The notes beneath the pieces were generated by a model. It saw only the letters and a list, made by a program, of their open reading frames with translations. It searched no databases and was not told where the DNA came from. DNA of 43,569 nt from Schleiferiaceae bacterium. Lineage in GTDB: Bacteria; Bacteroidota; Bacteroidia; Flavobacteriales; Schleiferiaceae. The position numbers were made by a program, and so were the translations under genes. This document shows, one piece after another, positions 32,737 to 41,840 of this stretch (the first letter of the stretch is position 1; each line of letters begins with the position of its first letter). Location: assembly GCA_022565875.1 (NCBI GenBank), contig JAIULY010000002.1:1-43569 (forward strand). Reading direction: 5' to 3'.

Positions 32737-34200
32737 TTATTTAAGCCTACTTTCTAAAGGCGCTTTCAGTTTTGCAATTCGAAAACCTATAGCAGCATAC
32801 AACAGCGTCATCATTGGACTAAGAATATTGAAGAAGCAATAGGGGAGGTAGGCCAACGTAGAAACACCTAATACACCAGCCTGATAAGCACCACAGGTAT
32901 TCCAAGGAACTAATACAGAGGTTACCGTACCTGTATCTTCTAGCGTGCGGGAAAGGTTTTCTGGTGCAAGACCTCTTTTTTTGTAAACTTCGCTAAACAT
33001 TTTACCTGGAACAATAATCGACAAATATTGATCGGAGGCAGTAATGTTTACGAGTGTACACGTGGCGCCTGTGGTTGCTACTAAAGAAAAAGTATTTTTA
33101 GCAAATACGAGCATTGCCGATGCCAATCGCGCTAAAAATCCTGTAGCTTCCATGGCGCCACCAAAACACATGGCTGCGATAACTAATAACACCGTATTAA
33201 GCATTCCAGCCATGCCTCCAGAACTTAAAACGTCACTCAAACTTGCATCGATACCGGGAATACTGGTGGCTGTAAACACAGCTGATATCACTACTTTAAG
33301 ATTTGTTACTAGCGTTGATGTCTCGGCGTCACTCAAGCTAATTAGAACATCTGTTTGAAAAACTAGAGCGAAGATGCCTCCGGCAACAGTTCCCACAAAC
33401 AAAGCGGGTAAGGCAGGTATCTTTATCGCAATGAGGACAATGACAGTTAAAGGGACCAAAAACAATACAGGTGAAATATAAAAATGTGAACTAAGTATTT
33501 GTTGGACATTTTCTATTGCAGTTAATTCCATAGATCCCGTGTTTTGGGCGCCAATTATTAGAAAAAGTATCAAGGCAATCAAAATGGAAGGAACGGTAGT
33601 GTAAAGCATATACCGGATATGCGTAAACAAATCGGTGCCGGCCATTGCGGGGGCTAGATTGGTAGTATCTGACAGCGGCGATAGCTTATCGCCAAAATAC
33701 GCTCCGGAAATAATGGCACCTGCAATTATGGGTTCATTTATGCTCATGGCTTTGCCAACTCCCAAAAGGGCTATTCCAACAGTGGCAGTGGTTCCCCATG
33801 AACTACCTGTAGCCAATGACACTAAAGCACTAATTATAACAGAAGCAACTAAAAAATAGGTTGGCGACAACAGCTCCAAACCATAATATATCATAGCAGG
33901 AACCACACCGCTGAGTAACCAAGTGCCTGTAAGCGCTCCAATCAATAACAAAATGAAAAGCGCTTGCTTTGATTCCTTTAAGGACTTAAAAACACCTTTT
34001 TTAATAGCATTCCAAGATGTCCCATTGGAAAGACCTAAAATCGCAGTTATGCCTGCGGTTAGCAATAATAACAATTGATTAGAACCCTCGTGTGCGCTGT
34101 CTTTGAATACAAACAATACATTTATTGTCAGTGAAGTAACCAAAAACACAAATGGCACAAGGGCCATCCACAATTTTATATCCTGTTGCTCTTTGTTCAT
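32737..34200 (-). CDS. nhaC: Na+/H+ antiporter, NhaC family
   Basis: The 487-residue protein has about 11-12 hydrophobic helices. Family marks are 'TGSSWGTTATVGIALLGVG', 'IIAGAIISGAYFGDKLSPLSDTTNLAPAMAGTDLF' and 'TGTVTSVLVPWNTCGAYQAGVLGV'. NhaC exchanges external H+ for internal Na+ at the inner membrane, which fits a saline habitat. The AEC transporter gene lies 97 bases upstream on the same strand; the gap allows an own promoter. Confidence 0.93.
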   Translation of the reverse strand: MNKEQQDIKLWMALVPFVFLVTSLTINVLFVFKDSAHEGSNQLLLLLTAGITAILGLSNGTSWNAIKKGVFKSLKESKQALFILLLIGALTGTWLLSGVVPAMIYYGLELLSPTYFLVASVIISALVSLATGSSWGTTATVGIALLGVGKAMSINEPIIAGAIISGAYFGDKLSPLSDTTNLAPAMAGTDLFTHIRYMLYTTVPSILIALILFLIIGAQNTGSMELTAIENVQQILSSHFYISPVLFLVPLTVIVLIAIKIPALPALFVGTVAGGIFALVFQTDVLISLSDAETSTLVTNLKVVISAVFTATSIPGIDASLSDVLSSGGMAGMLNTVLLVIAAMCFGGAMEATGFLARLASAMLVFAKNTFSLVATTGATCTLVNITASDQYLSIIVPGKMFSEVYKKRGLAPENLSRTLEDTGTVTSVLVPWNTCGAYQAGVLGVSTLAYLPYCFFNILSPMMTLLYAAIGFRIAKLKAPLESRLK

Positions 34201-34297
34201 CTTTGTTGGTTTACAACCTTATAATGCTGGCAGCTCGAAAATGTAGGTCGTTATTTCTCCGGTAAAATTGAGGCAAATGTAATGGTTTGTATGTGTG

Positions 34298-35200
34298 TTA
34301 AAAAATTTGGAGGACATAATACCAAGCCGCGGTGGTGAAAAGCGATACAGGAATGCCAATTCCAACGAGCATTCCAGCTAGTTTGGGACGCAAGCCATAT
34401 TGTGAGGCGATAATAAACGCCGTTACCATTGGTGCCATAGCCGACTCAAAAACAGCTATCTCACTGTAAAGTGTGCCATCTTGTAAGACTATTCGAAAGA
34501 GCAAGAAAACCAATAGTGGGGCCAAAATCAACTTGTACAATAGTCCTAAACTTAAATAGCGCCAATCGGTGAAGCGCTCGTTGAAATTTATTTGCAAGCC
34601 TACTGAAACCAAGGCTAACGGCACGAGAGGGGCGGCTAAATGATCGGCAACAAAAAACCATTGGGGTGGCAATGTCAAAAAATTTAATGGAATGGCCAGT
34701 AAAAACGCAACAAATGGAGGGAATTTCAATAGGTTCTTAAGTGTGGAAAGTATATCAAAATGCTCCGATTGTGTCCGTGTAGCAATACCAACACCCAATG
34801 TGGCCATAACTAAAAATGCACCTTGATCGGCAAAAAGTGCGATGGAGATATTTTCAGCACCGTACCATGCTGTAACTAACGGAAAGCCAACAAAACTAGT
34901 GTTTCCCAAGCCAGATAATAAGATTAAGGCAACCGTCAGGTCCCTCGGCCACTTTTTCCATTTTGCAATTGCTGTAAAGAGTGCAAACGCCCCAAACCAC
35001 ACCATCCAAGAGGCCGCAAAGGGCATGATTATGGCCGTGCTAAAAGTTATTGTGGGCACATACTTTAATACTACAGCAGGCAAACACACAAAAACGATAA
35101 ACGCGTTGATACCTAAGTGGGCATCTTCAGGAAACTTTGGGTGTCTTTTTAATGTCATGCCCACAAGAAGGCACACAATGATCAAAATGAAGTTTTCCAT
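34298..35200 (-). CDS. AEC-family (auxin efflux carrier-like) transporter
   Basis: The 300-residue membrane protein has about ten helices. It matches the AEC group in 'GINAFIVFVCLPAVVLKYVP', 'ALILLSGLGNTSFVGFPLVTAWYG', 'MATLGVGIATRT' and 'ESAMAPMVTAFIIASQYGLRPKLAGMLVGIGIPVS'. The relatives export or import small organic acids such as malate or malonate in bacteria. The substrate is unknown. The upstream gene ends one base before its ATG, so the two are surely co-transcribed. Confidence 0.9.
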   Translation of the reverse strand: MENFILIIVCLLVGMTLKRHPKFPEDAHLGINAFIVFVCLPAVVLKYVPTITFSTAIIMPFAASWMVWFGAFALFTAIAKWKKWPRDLTVALILLSGLGNTSFVGFPLVTAWYGAENISIALFADQGAFLVMATLGVGIATRTQSEHFDILSTLKNLLKFPPFVAFLLAIPLNFLTLPPQWFFVADHLAAPLVPLALVSVGLQINFNERFTDWRYLSLGLLYKLILAPLLVFLLFRIVLQDGTLYSEIAVFESAMAPMVTAFIIASQYGLRPKLAGMLVGIGIPVSLFTTAAWYYVLQIF

Positions 35201-35201
35201 T

Positions 35202-37004
35202 TTATTGTGACGAAATTATCGAGGCCAGTTCAACTTCGGGATATTGTTGTTGTAGCTCCATGAGTTTTCTTGAGAAAAAATCAAACTTATACGCCTCAAT
35301 TCTTAGCGCTTCCTCTGTTTTGGGTTTTCTTGACTGTAGCGTTTTTACAATTTTAGTAGCAGTCTCCTTGGCTTTGTCTTCTTGGTTGGTTTTGAGATAA
35401 TAAGCGATTAGATCTGTGGCATTCCAATCGTATGGTAAAACCTCGTGGGGCCAATAGAACAAGGCTAGCTCTATTAGTGTGCTGCTCATGGCTTTATTGC
35501 CTTGGTTGTGGTATCGCAATGCAGATTGAAAAACGGCATTGCGAATGGCATTCCACTTTTGCGGAAAGCGCTCAAGCTGCAATAATTCTTTATCCCAGAT
35601 TAAATCATTGGAAAACCACGCTGAAAACATGGCATGATCTAATGACGCAAAGCCGTCTGTATAGGGTGGAGGTAGAAAGGTGGCTGATATCTGGTAGATT
35701 AATCCTTTAAATAATAAGTGCCCCTCAATAGCTTTCATCAAATCGGTATTGAAAAAACCCGATAAATAAAGATTCCTTTGCGTATAATTTTCCGCCAAAA
35801 ATTCTAAAAAAACCACCTCATTGCGCTGTATGTATTCACGGCGAAAAGTTGCTCGTAGCGTATCGCCAAAAATGTCTAGTGCAATTTGATGCGCTGCAAT
35901 CCTCATAAAGTCTGAGGCCACCATTGGTGTATCGACTCCTTTTTCGGAAAAAACCTTGGAAAAAGCCTGTGGATACATGCCTTGTCCCTTATCCAACCAA
36001 AAGTAACTTTTGCCTATGCCGGCAACACCATCTATAAAGTTGGTAGCTAAAATGGGAAATCTGTTTTGTGGGTTGCGAACGATAAAATTGAGATAATCCT
36101 CTGATTGTAAAAGAGAATAATTGATTATCCAAACATCTTTTCTATAATTTTCTACTTCCTGAAGGTAAAGCAACGGATAAAAGTCATTGTCGCCATTGGC
36201 AATGTAAATGGATTCAAATTCACAAGCATCTAATACATTTTTCCCCCACAATTTTATGGGTGTTTCAAATAAATTGTTTTTCAAACGATTTGCAGCAGAG
36301 CGAGGATTATCATAAATCAGAAGCTCTAAAAATGAGGCTACATGTTCTAGATCATGTTTCAGCCCAATATTACCGACTACGGTTAAAAAATCCGGATTAT
36401 TTTCTTTTAACTTAGCAAAATAAAAAAGTGCACTATCGCTAAACGAAATATACTTCTGACGCTGGTCAATCCGTAAGCCATCAGGTTGTGAAATTTTAAA
36501 TTGTTGTGTTGGCAAGGCTAAACCGGAATTGTTGTGCAACAAATCACCAGCGCAAGTACTATAGGCACGTCCCAAAGCATAAAGTGCAGAATCTGATAAG
36601 CCTTTTTGGTTGGTATATTTCGCTATCACATCGTAACACCACCCCTCGTATCCATAAAAAGGTTGCAGACGAAAAGCATCTTTCTGGAACTTGGCTAGGT
36701 AGTTATTTGAAATGACTGCAACATTGACTTGTGATGCTTTCGGCAAATCCAGAGGAGCAAAACTGTCGGTTGGTGCATCATAAAAAAGTTTTGAAGTGTA
36801 GGGTTGTTCTCTGCTTTGTCTGTAACCAACCCAATAACTACCTTCTCTTTTTTCAAACCGCACATCAGGGCCTCCAGTAAAAGGAGTTTGATAGTGTTCT
36901 ACAAAAGTTTGCACTACTTTTTCGTAAGTTGCCGTTTGTCCGATGCTTTGGGTGTTGCAAATCAATACAACTATAAGTGTAAAAAACAGGGGTCGATGTG
37001 TCAT
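35202..37004 (-). CDS. Secreted protein with DUF2723-tail-like domain
   Basis: The 600-residue product starts at the ATG before signal peptide 'MTHRPLFFTLIVVLICNTQS'; an ATG 36 bases upstream is disfavoured. The mature protein has no membrane helices. Residues ~268-300 ('YIANGDNDFYPLLYLQEVENYRKDVWIINYSLL') closely resemble the segment after the membrane domain of DUF2723 proteins ('NGDNDTFPLWYLQEV...RTDVRVVN'). The C-terminal third is helical and TPR-like. The function is unknown. It may be a soluble relative of the DUF2723 extracytoplasmic domain. It is one base upstream of an AEC transporter. Confidence 0.78.
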   Translation of the reverse strand: MTHRPLFFTLIVVLICNTQSIGQTATYEKVVQTFVEHYQTPFTGGPDVRFEKREGSYWVGYRQSREQPYTSKLFYDAPTDSFAPLDLPKASQVNVAVISNNYLAKFQKDAFRLQPFYGYEGWCYDVIAKYTNQKGLSDSALYALGRAYSTCAGDLLHNNSGLALPTQQFKISQPDGLRIDQRQKYISFSDSALFYFAKLKENNPDFLTVVGNIGLKHDLEHVASFLELLIYDNPRSAANRLKNNLFETPIKLWGKNVLDACEFESIYIANGDNDFYPLLYLQEVENYRKDVWIINYSLLQSEDYLNFIVRNPQNRFPILATNFIDGVAGIGKSYFWLDKGQGMYPQAFSKVFSEKGVDTPMVASDFMRIAAHQIALDIFGDTLRATFRREYIQRNEVVFLEFLAENYTQRNLYLSGFFNTDLMKAIEGHLLFKGLIYQISATFLPPPYTDGFASLDHAMFSAWFSNDLIWDKELLQLERFPQKWNAIRNAVFQSALRYHNQGNKAMSSTLIELALFYWPHEVLPYDWNATDLIAYYLKTNQEDKAKETATKIVKTLQSRKPKTEEALRIEAYKFDFFSRKLMELQQQYPEVELASIISSQ

Positions 37005-37168
37005 ATTGTTGTTGTTCTCGCGTAAAGTGCCTGAAATCAATATAGTTTAAAACTCATAGCAGCTGATACTTCTCAAATAGAAAAATCAGCAGTAGTAAAA
37101 AGTGCGAAGATACAGCAGTGGCAATTGTTTTCTTAAATTGTTCGACTTTTGCAAACTGAAAATCTGTA

Positions 37169-38197
37169 ATGAATTCATTAGAACATCCAAATATTTCACC
37201 TAGTTCCTCAGTTTACCAAGCCTTAATGCAAGGGCGTTTGGAAGAGCTCGGTTTATCGCGTTGTTCGTTTTCCGGCATCTTGCAGCAGCTTGCTGGCATT
37301 CAAGAAACGGTGCAACCCTCGATAGACAATCCTGTTGCCTTAATCTTCTCTGGATCTCATGATTTTGTGCAACATCATTATCCAAATTTATTGTACCATC
37401 AAGAAAATCTTTTCTCCAACATCATCAACAAAGAATCTAGCGTTATAAAACTTGCGAAAAACAATTGCAAGGTAAAATTAGTAGATGTTGGTTTTCAGAG
37501 TGATTACCGCCAGTACCTAAACTTTTGGTTGCGGATGGAGGAGTTGATGGAATTGCCCGGTCATTGGGAGCCTTCATCCGACTTTTCTAGGGTAACTAGT
37601 TTGAGCAACAAACTCGTAAGGAAGGCCATGAAAGAAGGTGCCCGATTGACGGATAAATTTTTTCAGCGTGGATCAAATACGCTTGTTTTAACGGATTTAG
37701 GGCCTGCGTCGTGGTTTAGTAGTTATGCGTTAGCACAAGCACTTTCTATTTCATCGTTTTCGATTTCCGAGTTAGACGCATTATTGCAACACAAGTTTGG
37801 TGATTTGGCTCCAGATGCACAACGCTTGAGTCGCAAATTAAATCTGCCTTTGCGAAACAACCCCAAATCGAATGATGCTTTAACCTTAATGAGTTTGTAT
37901 GGTAGCACGGAATTAGCTATGCTTACAGGAGCTATCCTCAAAGGAGCATCACTTAAAATGACACTTGTTTTAGATGGCTTTACTTCTCAATTGGCCGCCA
38001 AAATTGCGGAAACTTTTCATGAAAATGCCACAGACTATTGTTTGTTTGCGCATTTGAATCGCAATAGGTTTGTTGAACACACTGTATTTACAAAAGGGAT
38101 GTTGCACATTTCTGATGTGGACTTTTTGCAAATGGATGGTAGCAATGGTGTTTTTGCACTTCAAGTGCTCCGTCAATATTGTAACCTGCTAACTTGA
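37169..38197 (+). CDS. CobT-family (NaMN:DMB phosphoribosyltransferase) homologue with altered active site
   Basis: The 342-residue protein aligns along its length with CobT: 'VALIFSGSHDFVQHHYPNLLYHQ' for the 'ADHGV' region, 'VKLVDVGFQSDY', 'TDLGPASWFSSYALAQALS' for 'GEMGIGNTT...', 'DALTLMSLYGSTELAMLTGAILKGA', 'LVLDGFTSQLAAKIA' and 'LQMDGSNGVFALQVL' for 'RLGEGSGAALAMP'. The two catalytic glutamates (E174 and E317 in Salmonella) are Asp176 and Asp323 here and the GIGNTT loop is lost. The normal enzyme makes alpha-ribazole phosphate for cobalamin. This one may have a changed substrate or role. No cob genes flank it. Confidence 0.75.
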   Translation: MNSLEHPNISPSSSVYQALMQGRLEELGLSRCSFSGILQQLAGIQETVQPSIDNPVALIFSGSHDFVQHHYPNLLYHQENLFSNIINKESSVIKLAKNNCKVKLVDVGFQSDYRQYLNFWLRMEELMELPGHWEPSSDFSRVTSLSNKLVRKAMKEGARLTDKFFQRGSNTLVLTDLGPASWFSSYALAQALSISSFSISELDALLQHKFGDLAPDAQRLSRKLNLPLRNNPKSNDALTLMSLYGSTELAMLTGAILKGASLKMTLVLDGFTSQLAAKIAETFHENATDYCLFAHLNRNRFVEHTVFTKGMLHISDVDFLQMDGSNGVFALQVLRQYCNLLT

Positions 38198-38381
38198 TAG
38201 CGCATATGGAATTATCTTCTCTTTTATAATCAGTTACTAACTGAAAAACAGTGATTTATTTGTTTTCTAATTTTTTATGTTAAATTTTTAAATTCTATCC
38301 ACAGCAGCCAATGAATTATTAATTTTCCGCTCGAATATAGAGCTAATTATTCGCTAAGTAAAAAACACTATCAGACACAAA

Positions 38382-38870
38382 ATGAAATACTTATATTTAT
38401 TACGTCATGCGAAATCGAGCTGGGATTATACCGTAGCTGACTGGAATAGACCTTTATCCGAACGCGGCATTATAGACGCGGAGTTGATAAGTCAGGTGTT
38501 GAAAAAGCAAAAACAGCATCCTGAGCTTATTGTGTCCTCCAATGCAGCACGCGCCATTCACACGGCAAGCATTTTCCATAAAACGCTAAATCTACCGGCA
38601 GCATGTCTCACCATCCAACCAGAATTATATATGTGCTCGTTGCGGCATTTCAAAAAAATCATTCATCAGCTGCCTGAGGATAAGGATCATATAATGTTGG
38701 TGAGTCACAATCCATTACTTACCCAATTTTTCAACATGGTTATCGATCACGGGGTAGACAATATTCCTACGTCGGGTTTGGCTATTTTGAAATTTGACAT
38801 CGACACGTGGTCGCAAGTAGGCAGTATTGCCGATTTAGTGCATTTTGAATACCCTAAGAAGTACAAATAA
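38382..38870 (+). CDS. SixA-like histidine phosphatase
   Basis: The 162-residue protein has the phosphoglycerate-mutase/histidine-phosphatase 'LLRHAKSSW' (catalytic His8), 'RPLSERG', 'SSNAARAIHTASIF' and the second histidine in 'MLVSHNPLLTQFF'. SixA removes phosphate from histidine phosphotransfer or PTS proteins. The gene leads directly into ppk (two bases) and ppx, a common Bacteroidota arrangement, so it may act in phosphate or polyphosphate control. The 184 bases before it have no clear promoter. Confidence 0.9.
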   Translation: MKYLYLLRHAKSSWDYTVADWNRPLSERGIIDAELISQVLKKQKQHPELIVSSNAARAIHTASIFHKTLNLPAACLTIQPELYMCSLRHFKKIIHQLPEDKDHIMLVSHNPLLTQFFNMVIDHGVDNIPTSGLAILKFDIDTWSQVGSIADLVHFEYPKKYK

Positions 38871-38872
38871 TT

Positions 38873-40942
38873 ATGAGTAAAAGAAAACTAATAAATCGAG
38901 ATATCAGCTGGTTAGCTTTTAATGCGCGCGTACTTCAAGAAGCAGAAGATGTAAATGTCCCGCTCATTGAACGGATTCGTTTTTTGGGTATTTTTTCTAA
39001 TAATCTCGACGAGTTTTTTCGAGTGCGCTACGCCCATGTCAAACGATTGAACTTTGTTAAAAGTCAACGCGTAAGAGAAGAATTAGAGGGTTTAGATCCC
39101 TCTAAATTATTAAAGGACCTGAATAAAATTGTAAAAACACAACAAGCAGCAGCGCAAAAAATTTACGATACACTTATATTGGAACTCGAGCAACACGATG
39201 TCAAACTAGTAGATGAAAAAACAATCACAACCTCCCAAAAAGAGTACATCCGTGAGTATTTTAAAACCAAAGTTAGTCCATCGGTTTTCAACTTGATATT
39301 GGACCAAGTTGCCGAATTTCCTCAATTGCGAGATAAGTCAATCTATCTGGCCGTTCGAATACAACGAAAAGAAAAAAATACGTATGCGCTCATTGAGTTG
39401 CCTTCTGAAGCTATTGGTCGCTTTATAGAACTTCCCAAATATGGCAAACGCTATCTGATGTATTTAGACGATTTGATTCGGTATAATTTAGATTACATAT
39501 TTTTCATTTTTGATTACGAAAAAATTGAGGCGCATACCATTAAAATTACTCGTGATGCTGAATTAGATATCGATAACGACGTTTCAAAAAGTTCGATTGA
39601 AATTATCAGCAAAGGCTTGAAAAACAGAAAGCAGGGTGACCCGGTGCGCTTTGTCTACGACCGCGAAATCCCAAAAGATATTTTCGAATATTTGCTTTCT
39701 AAAATGAGTATTGACAATTACGATTCGCTTATTGCAGGGGGGCGCTATCACAACAAAAAGGATTTAATGAATTTCCCAAATATTGGTTCAACAAACTTAG
39801 CGTTTGAAAAAATGGAGCCAATCAATCACCCTGATTTGGATATGAATCGCTCCATTATCAATGTGATTCGAGAGAAAGACGTCTTGTTGTTTTTACCCTA
39901 TCACACTTTTTCCTATATCATTAGATTTCTGCGAGAAGCGGCTATAGACCCGGATGTGCGATCTATAAAAATAACGCTCTATAGATTGGCGAAAGACAGT
40001 CGAATTATTTCCGCACTAATTAATGCGGCTAAAAATGGAAAGAAGGTAACCGTAGTGATTGAATTACAAGCTCGGTTTGATGAACGCGCGAATATTGGGT
40101 GGACAAATTTGCTTCGAAACGAAGGTGTGCAAGTTATTAGCGGCGTTCATGGACTTAAAGTCCATAGTAAGGTCTGCTTGGTTAGTCGAATGGAAAACAA
40201 ATCTTTGCGTCATTACGCTGTCATTGGAACTGGAAATTACAACGAAAACACATCTAAGTTTTACACCGATTATCACCTGCTTACATCTAGTAAATCACTA
40301 ACCTCGGATGTCGTCAATCTTTTTGAGTTTTTTAATGCCAACTATCAAGTTTTCAATTACAAACATCTTATTGTAAGTCCGCATTACACGCGAGATAAGT
40401 TTTTGAAGTTGATTGATATAGAGATTGAAAATGCCAAAAAAGGTCTTCCTGCGAGTATATTTTTAAAAATGAATAGCTTGAGTGATACTGAAATGATTAA
40501 CAAACTGTACGAGGCGGGTAGTTACGGAGTGAAAATCAAATTGGTGGTACGCGGCATTTGCAGCTTGATTCCGGGAGAGGTTGGGTTGAGTGAAAACATA
40601 GAAGCGCGAAGTATTATCGATCGTTTTTTAGAGCATTCTCGTGTATATGTTTTTGAAAATGCGGGTCAACCAAAATATTTCTTATCTTCCGCAGATTGGA
40701 TGACACGAAATCTAGACTATCGGGTAGAGGTCACTGTCCCTGTTTATGACAGACAGGTTCAGCGTGAATTGAAAAGTCACATCGACATTATTTGGAAAGA
40801 CAATGTAAAGGCTCGTATTCACGGAAGAGGATTAGAAAATGCTTACCACAAAACACCTGGCCCGAAGGTTCGCTCGCAATATGAATTGTATGATTTCGTG
40901 AAAAAGCAATTGAAAAACAAAAAGTTACTAAAAAGAAACTAA
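38873..40942 (+). CDS. ppk1: Polyphosphate kinase 1
   Basis: The 689-residue enzyme makes polyphosphate from ATP. Features in order: the N-terminal helical domain opening 'LINRDISWLAFNARVLQEA', 'GIFSNNLDEFFRVRYAHV', 'LLFLPYHTFSYIIRFLREAAIDPDV', and two phospholipase-D-like HxK modules with 'GLKVHSKVCLV' (autophosphorylated His) and 'YNENTSKFYTDYHLLT', then 'VRGICSLIPG' and 'SSADWMTRNLDYRVEV'. All are intact and the length is standard. It is transcribed with sixA and ppx. Confidence 0.96.
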   Translation: MSKRKLINRDISWLAFNARVLQEAEDVNVPLIERIRFLGIFSNNLDEFFRVRYAHVKRLNFVKSQRVREELEGLDPSKLLKDLNKIVKTQQAAAQKIYDTLILELEQHDVKLVDEKTITTSQKEYIREYFKTKVSPSVFNLILDQVAEFPQLRDKSIYLAVRIQRKEKNTYALIELPSEAIGRFIELPKYGKRYLMYLDDLIRYNLDYIFFIFDYEKIEAHTIKITRDAELDIDNDVSKSSIEIISKGLKNRKQGDPVRFVYDREIPKDIFEYLLSKMSIDNYDSLIAGGRYHNKKDLMNFPNIGSTNLAFEKMEPINHPDLDMNRSIINVIREKDVLLFLPYHTFSYIIRFLREAAIDPDVRSIKITLYRLAKDSRIISALINAAKNGKKVTVVIELQARFDERANIGWTNLLRNEGVQVISGVHGLKVHSKVCLVSRMENKSLRHYAVIGTGNYNENTSKFYTDYHLLTSSKSLTSDVVNLFEFFNANYQVFNYKHLIVSPHYTRDKFLKLIDIEIENAKKGLPASIFLKMNSLSDTEMINKLYEAGSYGVKIKLVVRGICSLIPGEVGLSENIEARSIIDRFLEHSRVYVFENAGQPKYFLSSADWMTRNLDYRVEVTVPVYDRQVQRELKSHIDIIWKDNVKARIHGRGLENAYHKTPGPKVRSQYELYDFVKKQLKNKKLLKRN

Positions 40943-40943
40943 A

Positions 40944-41837
40944 GTGAAAATATTCAAACTCGGCGCCATAGACATTGGCTCAAACTCCGTTCGCTTACTC
41001 ATTACCAACGTTATTATAGACCGAAAAGAGGTTCATTTTAAAAAGTCCTCACTCACGCGCTTGCCCATTCGCTTGGGGTCGGATTCGTTTATGAAAGGTA
41101 AAATTTCCAAAAAAAATTACAAGCGAATGCTCACTGGAATGATGGCTTTCAAAAACATTATGGAAGTGCATCAAGTAAAAATGTTTCGGGCTTGCGCGAC
41201 GTCTGCCATGCGCGACGCACAAAATGGCCCCAAACTGGTTAGCGCAATTGAAAAGGAGACTGGAATTAGAATTGACATTATTGATGGAGCAGAGGAGGCC
41301 CGTTTGATTTTTAGTTCAGGCTTTATCGAAAAAATACAACCGGAGGAAGACTCCTTTATTTATGTGGATGTAGGTGGCGGCAGCACCGAGATTTCTATTT
41401 TTAAACAAAAACAACTCGTAGACAGTAGAAGCTTTAACATTGGGACCATTCGCATATTGAATAAAATTGACAAGAAAGAAGATTGGCAGGAAATGGAGCG
41501 TTGGGTCAAAACCAATCTCAGCCAAATTGATTTACCAGGAATGATAGCCTCTGGGGGAAACATCAACCGTCTGTTTAAACTCTCTGGGAAAAAAGCGGGA
41601 ACGCCGCTTGAACGCGAATATATCGAGACAAGTTATGAGTTTCTGCAAAAATTTACCATGCAAGAGCTCATCAAGCGGTTTGACTTGAATGTTGACCGCG
41701 CAGATGTAATTTTACCCGCAACAAAAATCTACTTAAGCATCCTGCAATGGGCTGATGGCAATCAGGTGTATGTACCCAAAATTGGCGTGTCTGACGGCAT
41801 CATTCAAGAGTTGTATCGCACGCATTATGCTTCTTAG
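40944..41837 (+). CDS. ppx: Ppx/GppA-type exopolyphosphatase
   Basis: The 297-residue ASKHA-fold phosphatase has 'GAIDIGSNSVRLLI' (phosphate 1), 'FRACATSAMRDAQNG', 'IIDGAEEARLIFSS', 'YVDVGGGSTEISIF' (phosphate 2) and 'IASGGNINRLFKLSG'. It removes phosphate from polyphosphate or pppGpp. It is a short form without the C-terminal HD domain, as is usual in Bacteroidota. The start is GTG, one base after the ppk stop, which suggests coupled and possibly reduced translation. Confidence 0.93.
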   Translation: MKIFKLGAIDIGSNSVRLLITNVIIDRKEVHFKKSSLTRLPIRLGSDSFMKGKISKKNYKRMLTGMMAFKNIMEVHQVKMFRACATSAMRDAQNGPKLVSAIEKETGIRIDIIDGAEEARLIFSSGFIEKIQPEEDSFIYVDVGGGSTEISIFKQKQLVDSRSFNIGTIRILNKIDKKEDWQEMERWVKTNLSQIDLPGMIASGGNINRLFKLSGKKAGTPLEREYIETSYEFLQKFTMQELIKRFDLNVDRADVILPATKIYLSILQWADGNQVYVPKIGVSDGIIQELYRTHYAS

Positions 41838-41840
41838 CAA

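Noticed and set aside
33044-33358. 104-codon plus-strand frame
   Set aside because: Its Ala/Val/Thr-rich product is the typical reverse-strand shadow of membrane-helix codons in nhaC.
38198-38381. Possible terminator or RNA: CAGTTA-C-TAACTG near 38230
   Set aside because: The stem is only six bases with no T-run, and the rest of the gap is plain AT-rich sequence.
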